Under the pieces are notes generated by a model. That model was given only the letters and a program-made list of their open reading frames with translations. It was not told the DNA's origin and searched no databases. A program made the position numbers and the translations under genes. A DNA stretch of 64,000 nucleotides. Source: Mycolicibacterium sp. TY81. Lineage in GTDB: Bacteria > Actinomycetota > Actinomycetes > Mycobacteriales > Mycobacteriaceae. How positions within the stretch are numbered: position 1 is the first letter of the stretch; each line of letters opens with the position of its first letter. The stretch is from positions 992,001 to 1,056,000 of the forward strand of contig NZ_AP023362.1 in assembly GCF_018326285.1 (NCBI RefSeq), in the 5' to 3' direction. Shown here in pieces: positions 57,360 through 64,000 of this stretch.

Positions 57360-57660
57360 TAAACCTGATAATCAGCTGTGCTAATGGGGTAATTGTTATT
57401 CTTCGAGTAATTTTAGTGTTTCTGCATATTTCTGATGCAGAAGCGACGGCGCTGACTGTTGTTACTGGGCGTGTCGCTGCAGGTCAGTGAGTTGTTACGT
57501 GAGTAGTGTTTACCGTGTGGTTATAGGCACTACTGGGGCCTGTGATTCTTTTGTTATTAGTGATTCAATCGCGCTCAGTGATGCAATTGTTATTGAAGTG
57601 ATCTGAGTTACTAATCCACATTAGAGTTTCCTATGTGACAGCTGTGACTGCTGTTACTAG
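57360..57660. other. AT-rich intergenic island upstream of rpf and the secreted-protein gene
   Basis: About 300 bases in which A/T clearly dominate, in a gap of about 475 bases with no credible coding frame. TTGTTATT occurs three times (57393, 57551, 57587), and AGTGATTCAAT/AGTGATGCAAT at 57559 and 57577 form a direct repeat. Inverted arms such as GTCT...AGAC lie at 57346-57357. Such regions are typical targets of the nucleoid protein Lsr2. It serves the divergent promoters of rpf and the gene at 57749. Confidence 0.7.
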
Positions 57661-57748
57661 AGTGAATTGGACCGTCTGGCATTCGTTCGGAATGGTCCTG
57701 GCGTCCCGAATCGGCCGGGCGCAAACTGGTCACAAGGCGGAAACCGGC

Positions 57749-58021
57749 ATGGCGACGAATGCCCGAGCAATGACGAGTGCAATGAACGCGATGAACAAGA
57801 CAGCGCGGCTGGCCGCCGGACTGTCGGCGGCTCTCTGTGCCGGATTCCTCACGGCGCCGACCGCGACCGCCGACCAGCCGGCCACCTGCCAGAGCCGGCA
57901 CGTCGACGGCGTCGAGGAGGACGTCTGCGTCGGCATTCCGGGACAGGCCGGCGGCGCCAACCCGCGCGACCTCTTTCCGGGCGTCGTGCCCGAGCTGTAT
58001 TTCGGCGTGGGGATCGGCTAG
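57749..58021 (+). CDS. small secreted protein
   Basis: 90 aa from ATG 57749, with AAGGCGG about eight bases upstream; ATG 57782 and 57791 are in frame too. Signal peptide: KTARLAAGLSAALCAGFLTAPTATA, cleaved near residue 45. The mature part has two cysteines (CQSRHVDGVEEDVC) and a GxxGGANPRDLFPGVVPELYFGVGIG tail. Divergent from rpf. Function unknown. Confidence 0.68.
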   Translation: MATNARAMTSAMNAMNKTARLAAGLSAALCAGFLTAPTATADQPATCQSRHVDGVEEDVCVGIPGQAGGANPRDLFPGVVPELYFGVGIG

Positions 58022-58090
58022 CCCGAAGCTCACGAGCCTCATGCGGTCAGCACAGCCGGCGCACAGCTACCGCCACCATCATCGAATTCT

Positions 58091-59593
58091 GTGACGACGA
58101 CGCTCCTTGCCGACGCCTCCGGCGGCCCCGCCGCCCCGACTCTTCCGCCCGTTGTCGCCCCCAATCACCACGGACTGTCCCTGCTCTACGGCTGGCTGCC
58201 GGTGACCATCCAGGTGATCGCCGCGATCGTGCTGCTCGTCGCCATCGGCTGGCGGGGCCGGCGGTGGCGCTACCTGTGGCTGCCGGTCTGCGCCATTCTC
58301 GGCATCGCGGCCGCCGCATGGGCGAACTGGTTCACCACATCGCAAGGCCTGGCGGGGAACCCGGCGCCGCCGGCCCTGTGGATCTGGGTGGGCCTGTCGG
58401 GCCTGGCGCTGGGCGTGCTGATACTCGGCTGGCGCGGCACCCCGTGGTGGCGCCGCGGCGTCGCGGTCCTCGCCGTGCCGCTGTGTGTGCTCAGTACCGG
58501 CGTTGCCCTCAACGACTGGGTCGGCTACTTCCCGACGGTGCAGACCGCGTGGGGCGAGCTCACCGCCGGCCCGTTGACCGACGAGACCGAGATGTCCAGC
58601 GTCACCTCGATGAAGGCCGCCGGTGTCGTCCCGTCGCACGGCGCGGTGGTCGAGGTGGACATCCCGGACACCGCATCGGGCTTCAAACACCGCACCGAGA
58701 TCGTCTACCTGCCGCCGGCATGGTTCGCGCGCAACACCCCGCCGCTGCCGGCTGTGATGATGGTCGCCGGCGAGTTCAACACCCCGGCGGACTGGCTGCG
58801 CATCGGCAACGTCGCCAGCCTCTTCGACAACTTCGCCGCGACCCACGGCGGCAACGCGCCGGTGTTCGTCTTCGTGGACGCGGGCGGTTCGTTCAACAAC
58901 GACACCGAGTGCGTCAACGGCCCGCGCGGCAACGTCGCCGACCACCTCACCAAGGACGTCCCGCCCTATATGGAATCGACGTTCGGCGTCAGCGCCACAC
59001 CCGCCAACTGGGGCGTCGTGGGCTGGTCCATGGGCGGCACCTGCGCGGTGGACCTCTCGGTGATGCACCCCGAGCAGTTCGGCACGTTCGTGGACATCGC
59101 CGGGGACATGGGACCCAACGCGGGTACCAAGGAGCAGACCATCGCCCGGCTCTACGGCGGCAGTGAAGCTCAGTGGGCGGCGTTCGATCCGCGCACGGTG
59201 ATGGCCAAACACGGTCCTTATCAAGGTGTTTCGGGCTGGTTCGCCATCTCGTCGGATGCCCCGACGCAGTGGAAGGGCGCCAAGGCACACCCCGATGCCA
59301 TCGGCCTCGGCGGCCGCGACGGCGCCGGCAACCCGGGCGACCAGACCGAGGCCGGGAAGACGCTGTGTGCCCAGGGGCGTCAGCTGGGCATCGACTGCGC
59401 CGTCGTGGCGCAGCCGGGCAAGCACGACTGGCCGTTCGCGGTGACGGCGTTCCAGACCAGCCTGCCGTGGCTGGCGGGACGCGTCGGCACTCCCGGTGTG
59501 CCGGTGACCGGGTTCCCGGCGGGATCGACGACCCCCGCACCGCCCGCCGGCCCGGCCGCGACGATCGCGGCCGGAACAAACCCGGGCAAGTAG
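58091..59593 (+). CDS. membrane-anchored alpha/beta-hydrolase (esterase/Ag85-like)
   Basis: 500 aa from GTG 58091. N-terminal region with about four hydrophobic helices (31-150) anchors a periplasmic alpha/beta-hydrolase domain (about 195-470). Nucleophile Ser in GWSMGGTCAVD (about 308), acidic and His elements with CAVVAQPGKHDWPFA (about 441). The fold arrangement resembles antigen 85 mycolyltransferase relatives, but the fibronectin-binding motif is not seen. Pro/Ala-rich tail. Likely an esterase in the cell envelope. Confidence 0.8.
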   Translation: MTTTLLADASGGPAAPTLPPVVAPNHHGLSLLYGWLPVTIQVIAAIVLLVAIGWRGRRWRYLWLPVCAILGIAAAAWANWFTTSQGLAGNPAPPALWIWVGLSGLALGVLILGWRGTPWWRRGVAVLAVPLCVLSTGVALNDWVGYFPTVQTAWGELTAGPLTDETEMSSVTSMKAAGVVPSHGAVVEVDIPDTASGFKHRTEIVYLPPAWFARNTPPLPAVMMVAGEFNTPADWLRIGNVASLFDNFAATHGGNAPVFVFVDAGGSFNNDTECVNGPRGNVADHLTKDVPPYMESTFGVSATPANWGVVGWSMGGTCAVDLSVMHPEQFGTFVDIAGDMGPNAGTKEQTIARLYGGSEAQWAAFDPRTVMAKHGPYQGVSGWFAISSDAPTQWKGAKAHPDAIGLGGRDGAGNPGDQTEAGKTLCAQGRQLGIDCAVVAQPGKHDWPFAVTAFQTSLPWLAGRVGTPGVPVTGFPAGSTTPAPPAGPAATIAAGTNPGK

Positions 59594-59671
59594 ACGTCGA
59601 ATGTAACGCCGAGCCCGTCTAAGTAGATGGACTCGGTGAGACGTTGCGACACAGCAGGGAGTCGATGCGCG

Positions 59672-61531
59672 ATGGGTACTCGAACCGATAAAACCGATAA
59701 CAAAAATTTTGGCCAGGCACGCCGGCAGAGCCGGCTCGTGGGAGTCGTCGCCACTGGTGTGGTGACGACGTTGACCGCGCTCACCGTGGGCGCGGCGCCG
59801 GTGTCCGCCAAACCGAGCAGTGATTCAGACAGCTCGAGCACCACCACGCTGGTGCCGAAGCCGCCGCGGCAGGATTCGTCCGCTGCGCAGGACGGCTCCG
59901 GTTCCGGTGGCGGCTACGGGCAGGACGGCGGCCAGCGGGGACGCAAGCAGCGCGAGCAGCCGGTAGAGGCAGAGGCGCCGAGCCGGCCTGTTCCTGCCGA
60001 CGTTCCCGCCGTTCAGGCCAAGCCGCCGGCCGATCCGCCCGCGGCGCCCGTCACCCCGGTGGCGCCGGTGATCGCCGCTCCGGAGAACAAGGTCCCGGAG
60101 AACAAGGCTCCCGAGAAGGCACCGGAGAAGACGCCACAGGCTCCGGCGACCACGACCCCGCCGGTCGAGACGCCTGTCGTCGCGGCCCCGCCGTCGCACA
60201 CCGAGGCTCCCGCGCCGACCACCAAGGTCACCAAGGCGCAGGAAGCGCCTGTCGACCCGACCACGCCGGCGCGGCCATCGACCGCCGTCGCCGAGCCCGA
60301 CAAGTCGGCGCCGTCCGCCACCTCGGTGACGCAGGGCCCGACCACCGCGCTCGCCGAGCGTCCGGCGCCGGCCGGTGCTGTCGATCCGGACAAGTCGACG
60401 GCGCCCACGGATCGCACTGTGGCAGAAGGCAAGCCGGTCGCCGGTGTGGAGGGCCAGCTCGGTGAGCGCGTCGAGGCCGGGCCGGGACGGGTCGAAGCCT
60501 CGGCCTCCGCGTCGGCCACGGTGACGGCAGGTTCGTCGAAGTCGGCGTCGCCGTCGACCGCCGCGGCCCGCGAAGTCCGCGACGTGAAGCCGATCGAGCT
60601 GCTCAAGCCCGAGACGCTGACCGCTCCGGTCGAGGACATCGCCACCGCAAAGGCCGCCGCAGCAGTCGACGTGAAACTGCCTGCGCCGGCCCCGGTGCAC
60701 GACGTGGCCGATCTCGCCAAGGTCGTCAACGTCGCCAACTTCCAGTTCGACAGCCGCGCCGACTGGAACCTTCGTGACAACCGGCGGGACTGGGACCGTC
60801 GCGACGACCGGCCCATGGGCCGGGACTGGGACAACCGCGTGCGGCAGTGGCGGCCGGACTGGGTGCAGTACGACGACTACTACCGTCCGGTGCTGTTCAA
60901 CCCGTACCGCGACCCCGTGCGGGTGGTGTACGTCTACCGGAACGCGCCGCGCATCGTGTACATCCCGCCGCTACAGCGCATCGTCATGGAGGTCGCCGAC
61001 CTCGCGGCGTACAGCTTCACCGCAGTCGTGGTGAACGCCGTCAACACCGCCGTCAACGTGGCAGTCGGCAGCTTCTTCGGTGGCGGCTACTACCCGGGTG
61101 TCGGCGTGCCGCTGCCCCCGCCGCCTCCGCCGGTGCTGAGCTACGCGAATGTGCCTGTCCAGGTTCGCTATTCGGATGCGGTCTACCAGCCGTTCCGGGT
61201 GCAGCGCATCGTCGACGCCGGTGACGACGTGCAGTACGGCGAACGCCGCGTGCTGCTCGACGGTGTCACCCCGGCCTGGGGTCAGTGGACCCAGAGCCCC
61301 AGTGGCGAACGGCAATTCGAGGTGCACCGGACGCAGCAGTTCCCGGGCCTCGACGAGCCGCGTGAGGCGCCGCTGCCCGGTGACTACAACCTGCAACTGG
61401 TCAACGACCAGAAGGGGCTGGAGAACCCGAACAAGGCGCTGACCATCGCCGCGGTGACCTGCGGCGTGCTGAGCCTCGGTGCGGTCGGCCTGGCCGTCTA
61501 CATCGGGCGCCGTCGCCGCGAGGTGGTCTGA
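59672..61531 (+). CDS. large exported, C-terminally anchored surface protein
   Basis: 619 aa from ATG 59672. Signal peptide (LVGVVATGVVTTLTALTVGAAPVSA), then a long Pro/Ala/Glu/Lys/Thr-rich disordered region (about 50-340; APENKVPENKAPEKAPEKTP), followed by a folded segment from about 355 with many Asp/Arg/Trp/Tyr (RRDWDRRDDRPMGRDWDNR) and beta strands, a GGGYYPGVGVPLPPPPPP loop (about 472-490), and a C-terminal transmembrane helix (ALTIAAVTCGVLSLGAVGLAVYIG) with basic tail RRRREVV. There is no LPXTG motif. Resembles a Gram-positive surface protein layout; its function is unknown. Confidence 0.75.
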   Translation: MGTRTDKTDNKNFGQARRQSRLVGVVATGVVTTLTALTVGAAPVSAKPSSDSDSSSTTTLVPKPPRQDSSAAQDGSGSGGGYGQDGGQRGRKQREQPVEAEAPSRPVPADVPAVQAKPPADPPAAPVTPVAPVIAAPENKVPENKAPEKAPEKTPQAPATTTPPVETPVVAAPPSHTEAPAPTTKVTKAQEAPVDPTTPARPSTAVAEPDKSAPSATSVTQGPTTALAERPAPAGAVDPDKSTAPTDRTVAEGKPVAGVEGQLGERVEAGPGRVEASASASATVTAGSSKSASPSTAAAREVRDVKPIELLKPETLTAPVEDIATAKAAAAVDVKLPAPAPVHDVADLAKVVNVANFQFDSRADWNLRDNRRDWDRRDDRPMGRDWDNRVRQWRPDWVQYDDYYRPVLFNPYRDPVRVVYVYRNAPRIVYIPPLQRIVMEVADLAAYSFTAVVVNAVNTAVNVAVGSFFGGGYYPGVGVPLPPPPPPVLSYANVPVQVRYSDAVYQPFRVQRIVDAGDDVQYGERRVLLDGVTPAWGQWTQSPSGERQFEVHRTQQFPGLDEPREAPLPGDYNLQLVNDQKGLENPNKALTIAAVTCGVLSLGAVGLAVYIGRRRREVV

Positions 61532-61545
61532 CGTTGTCCCCGCGG

Positions 61546-61917
61546 TCAGTCGCGCTGCTCGAGCCGGCTGCCGCGGGGAAACGTGATCGACATGATGTCG
61601 CTGGGACGTGACAACGCGATGCGGTGCCACGTCCCACTCGGCACGACCAGCGCGTGTCCCGTCGTCAGGGTGACACCTGGACCGTCGTCGGCAGCCCTTA
61701 GGAACAGCCGAATCTCCCCGGCGAGGCAGACGACGAGTTCGTCTGCCTCCGTGTGGATTTCCCAATAGTCCGCATGCACCTCGGCGTCGGTCTCCGCGTG
61801 GAATGTCATGACGTGCCACCCTGGCTCGCCGGAGCCGAACGTGCGCTCGGCCGGTTCGATGCGGCCGTCGTCGTAGAGATGGACGAACGAGGCGAACAGA
61901 TCGACGGCGGTGGTCAT
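61546..61917 (-). CDS. cupin-domain protein
   Basis: 123 aa from ATG 61917. Small beta barrel with the first cupin motif HADYWEIHTEADELVVCLAGE (H and E metal ligands) and the second motif GHALVVPSGTWHRI. Likely metal-binding dioxygenase or sensor. It overlaps the stop of the hydrolase gene by four bases (ATGA), so the two are co-translated. Confidence 0.82.
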   Translation of the reverse strand: MTTAVDLFASFVHLYDDGRIEPAERTFGSGEPGWHVMTFHAETDAEVHADYWEIHTEADELVVCLAGEIRLFLRAADDGPGVTLTTGHALVVPSGTWHRIALSRPSDIMSITFPRGSRLEQRD

Positions 61918-62840
61918 GCCGGCACCGCCCGCAGGTCCGCCGAGCCGGCGGTCAACCCGCGGCGCAACGCACCGCTGATCTCGGCGAGCAGACGAACCGA
62001 GACGTCGGCACCGAGGATCACCTGAGATCCGTGGAACGTGCCGGGCCACTGGTGCAGTTCGACGGACACGCCGGCCTGCAGCAGCCGGATCCCGAATTCG
62101 AGCGCTTCGTCGCGGTTGGGGTCGAACTCCGCGGTGGCGAGGTACGTGGGCGGCAGCCCGGACAGATCCTCGGCCCGGGCCGGTGCCGCGTAGGCCGTCG
62201 CGGGTCGGCCGCCGAGATAGTGCCGCCAGCTGGCGGCGACCTTGGCGCGCGTCATGAAGACGGTGTCGGTGAAGGTGCGGGCCGACCAGCTGCGCTGACG
62301 GTCGTCGAGCGGTGGCTGGTTCAGCAGTTGAAAAGCGATCCGGGGGCCACCCTCGTCACGTGCCCGCAGCGCGGCCGCGGCGGCCAGGTTGGCGCCCGCC
62401 GCATGACCACCGACGGCGATGCGGCCCGGCTCGACACCGAGCTGTGACGCATTCGCCGCCAGCCAGGTCAGTGCCTCGTAGACGTCGTCCAGCGCTGCGG
62501 GATAAGGGTTTTCGGGTGCGCAGCGGTAGCCGACGGACACCACGACGACGTTGGTGGCCTGGGCGATGCGCGCGGCCCAGGGGTGCTCGGTGTCGAGATC
62601 ACCCATGACGAATCCGCCGCCCCGCAGCCACAGGATCGCGCCGACCGGTTCCGCGGGTTGGTACAGCCGTACCGGAACGTCGGGGCGGCCGGGAACGCTA
62701 CGGTCGCTGATCTGCAGGCCGGCGGTGTCGGGAGCGGGCACGGCGGCGGACAGTTCGGCGAGCCGCCGGCGGGCGGCCACCGGGTCGTCCAACTCGGCTT
62801 TCGGGAACAGCGACAGGAAGGGCTGCAGCTCGGGGTCCAT
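61914..62840 (-). CDS. HSL-family alpha/beta-hydrolase homologue lacking the catalytic serine
   Basis: 308 aa. Overall fold and length match hormone-sensitive-lipase-type esterases, with LDTEHPWAARIAQATN, YRCAPENPYPAALDDVYEAL, DPNRDEALEFG and FHGSQ in place. The nucleophile motif normally read GDSAGGNLA is here GHAAGANLA: residue 147 is Ala where Ser is expected. The oxyanion motif HGGG reads R73-GGG. Both codons are clear on the minus strand. The protein therefore looks like a non-catalytic or altered member, co-expressed with the cupin gene that overlaps its stop. Confidence 0.82.
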   Translation of the reverse strand: MDPELQPFLSLFPKAELDDPVAARRRLAELSAAVPAPDTAGLQISDRSVPGRPDVPVRLYQPAEPVGAILWLRGGGFVMGDLDTEHPWAARIAQATNVVVVSVGYRCAPENPYPAALDDVYEALTWLAANASQLGVEPGRIAVGGHAAGANLAAAAALRARDEGGPRIAFQLLNQPPLDDRQRSWSARTFTDTVFMTRAKVAASWRHYLGGRPATAYAAPARAEDLSGLPPTYLATAEFDPNRDEALEFGIRLLQAGVSVELHQWPGTFHGSQVILGADVSVRLLAEISGALRRGLTAGSADLRAVPA

Positions 62841-62894
62841 GCCACCACGATGGCGGCCCGGTGGGGCGGTGTCTTGGAGGAATGTTCCCGCGGA

Positions 62895-63701
62895 CTACCG
62901 CCACGCCACGGGATCGACGTCGAGCCACGGCGCCTCGGCGACACCCGCCGGCGTCAACCCCGCGAACAACCGGGCGTCGCGGTGCAGATGCGATTGGTCG
63001 GCATAGCCGCAGGCACCGGCCACCTCGGCGGGCGCGGCGCCGGTCGCAAGGCGGTGCGCGGCGTCGTCGAACCGGATCAGTTGTGCGGCCCGCTTGGGTG
63101 GCAGGCCGATCTGCGTGCCGAACCGATGCCACAGTCGCTTGCGACTCCAGCCGATCTCGTCGGCGACGTGCTCGATCCGGACTTGTCCACGGCTGCGCAC
63201 CATCGCGTGCCACGCCGCGGCGACCTCGGGGTCCGCGGCGGGCCCGGTTTCGCGCCGGTGCGCCAATTCCGTTGTGGCGATGGCGAACCGCTCGTCCCAC
63301 GACGATGCCGTGTGCAGCCGCTCGCACAGGCGCTCGGCGGCACGGCCCCAGACCGCGTCGAGGGGCAGCACCCCGGTGGGGTCGCAGTCGCCGAACACCG
63401 TGTGGGCGAGTGTCGGCGACAGCCGGATCTGGAGGCAGTCGACGTTGTGGCCGACAGCGACCACGGTGCCGGGCGTCAGGCCGACGACCCCGCCGCCGGT
63501 CCGGCGTGCGCCTGTGGCGTCGACGAGTACACCGTCGCCGAACTCGATGAACACCGTCACCGCGGGGTAGGGCACGAGCTGCAGCGCGAGTTGCGACGGT
63601 GCCCGGCCGCGGAAACCGGCCATGGCCAGCCCCGGCTGCCGATGCGCCGGAATCGCGAGGTCCCACACGGCGGCACTCAGCCGCCGCGTGCTCGCTTCCA
63701 T
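62895..63701 (-). CDS. AraC family transcriptional regulator
   Basis: 268 aa from ATG 63701 (frame open further upstream but not supported). N-terminal ligand-sensing region (about 1-170) and two helix-turn-helix segments near the C-terminus: IEHVADEIGWSRKRLWHRF and PAEVAGACGYADQSHLHRDARLFAGLTP, the AraC-type consensus. Lies upstream of the cupin/hydrolase pair on the same strand (54 bases) and divergent from the dehydrogenase gene, so it may control either. Confidence 0.85.
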   Translation of the reverse strand: MEASTRRLSAAVWDLAIPAHRQPGLAMAGFRGRAPSQLALQLVPYPAVTVFIEFGDGVLVDATGARRTGGGVVGLTPGTVVAVGHNVDCLQIRLSPTLAHTVFGDCDPTGVLPLDAVWGRAAERLCERLHTASSWDERFAIATTELAHRRETGPAADPEVAAAWHAMVRSRGQVRIEHVADEIGWSRKRLWHRFGTQIGLPPKRAAQLIRFDDAAHRLATGAAPAEVAGACGYADQSHLHRDARLFAGLTPAGVAEAPWLDVDPVAWR

Positions 63702-63777
63702 GTCTCGATGGTAGGCGTGGCGCGGGCTTGCCGAGGGTTCTCGACACAGCCGAGTCCGGACTCCGTAAGGTGACTCT

Positions 63778-63790
63778 GTAACAGCGTTAC
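63778..63790. promoter_or_regulatory. operator-like palindrome before the dehydrogenase gene
   Basis: GTAACAGCGTTAC is a perfect 5-3-5 inverted repeat 28 bases before the dehydrogenase start, with an additional pair CCGTAA/TTACGG at 63763 and 63787. Suits a repressor or the divergent AraC-family protein. Confidence 0.5.
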
Positions 63791-63818
63791 GGAACGCCGG
63801 ATCAGCAGAGGTGGACAG

Positions 63819-64000
63819 TTGAGAACCGTATCGATCGACGCCCCCGGGAATGTCTACGTCGACACCGTGCCCGACCCGGCGCTGCCTGGGCCCGACGGCG
63901 CCGTCGTCCAGATCACCACGGCGGCCATCTGCGGATCGGACCTGCATTTCTACGAAGGCGACTACCCGTTGGCCACGCCGCTGGCGCTCGGTCACGAGGC
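63819..64000 (+). CDS. zinc-dependent alcohol dehydrogenase family protein, partial
   Basis: The first 60 codons, cut by the window end. Translation from TTG 63819 (AGAGGTGG just upstream) reads RTVSIDAPGNVYVD and continues to ICGSDLHFYEGDYPLATP, then LGHEA. The Cys of ICGSD and the GHE motif are the first two catalytic-zinc ligands of the MDR/alcohol dehydrogenase family. The TTG start could be replaced by an alternative further upstream only if the palindrome region is coding, which seems unlikely. Confidence 0.8.
   Translation, partial: MRTVSIDAPGNVYVDTVPDPALPGPDGAVVQITTAAICGSDLHFYEGDYPLATPLALGHE

Overview
The window is a stretch of a GC-rich actinobacterial chromosome, almost certainly a fast-growing Mycobacterium (Mycolicibacterium type). 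The evidence is the mycobactin genes mbtF-mbtG-mbtH at the left edge, the order hrcA-dnaJ2-rsmE ... phoH-ybeY-CBS-era / amidase / recO-uppS / zur-smtB / glyS ... TPM protein / dgt-dnaG ... tRNA-Asn ... MarR / fused ECF transporter / uspABC / tldD-tldE, which matches the M. tuberculosis Rv2378c-to-Rv2315c neighbourhood as I remember it, ESX (type VII) Esp-like proteins, an Rpf, F420-type oxidoreductase, many GTG starts and leaderless-looking promoters. Everything is read from sequence; no database search was run.

Layout. 1-2.4 kb: end of the mycobactin cluster plus two small conserved genes. 2.6-5.6 kb: heat-shock repressor HrcA, DnaJ2 and the 16S rRNA methyltransferase RsmE. 5.6-8.25 kb: a three-gene minus-strand operon that looks like an orphan espA-espC-espD-type cluster (EspE/EspA-like, EspC/EspF-like, EspD/EspH-like), inserted between rsmE and phoH. 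8.5-19.2 kb: conserved housekeeping block (phoH, ybeY, CBS membrane protein, era, amidase, recO, uppS, Nudix, zinc regulators zur and smtB, glyS). 19.3-20.9 kb: a second ESX-type protein with a C-terminal module of toxin-like layout, followed by an overlapping lipoprotein gene. 21-27.1 kb: SDR enzyme, TPM-domain membrane protein, dgt and dnaG. 27.1-32.8 kb: small secreted or membrane proteins, tRNA-Asn, a PRC-barrel/DUF2382 stress protein, an acetyltransferase, an ANTAR-like protein, a glycoside hydrolase with an Ala/Thr/Pro tail, a lipoprotein.

32.8-43 kb: MarR regulator with a palindromic operator facing a one-polypeptide ECF transporter (membrane part plus two ATPases) and its EcfT; the amino-sugar transporter uspABC; tldD-tldE; threonine aldolase. 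43-51 kb: AhpD-like protein, a 13E12-family HNH protein preceded by a perfect LexA box, thioesterase, SRPBCC protein, tRNA with CAT anticodon, FUSC membrane protein, erythromycin-esterase-like protein. 51-64 kb: lipoprotein, haemophore-like protein, a DyP peroxidase operon with two accessory genes, CsbD-like protein, F420-dependent oxidoreductase, a short Rpf preceded by an AT-rich island, a membrane-anchored esterase, a large disordered surface protein, a cupin/hydrolase pair in which the hydrolase lacks its nucleophile serine, an AraC regulator, and the first 60 codons of a zinc-dependent dehydrogenase.

The accessory points of greatest interest are the two separate ESX-substrate loci (5.6-8.25 kb and 19.3-20.9 kb), neither accompanied by secretion machinery here, the pseudo-enzyme hydrolase, the DyP operon, and the AT-rich island beside rpf.
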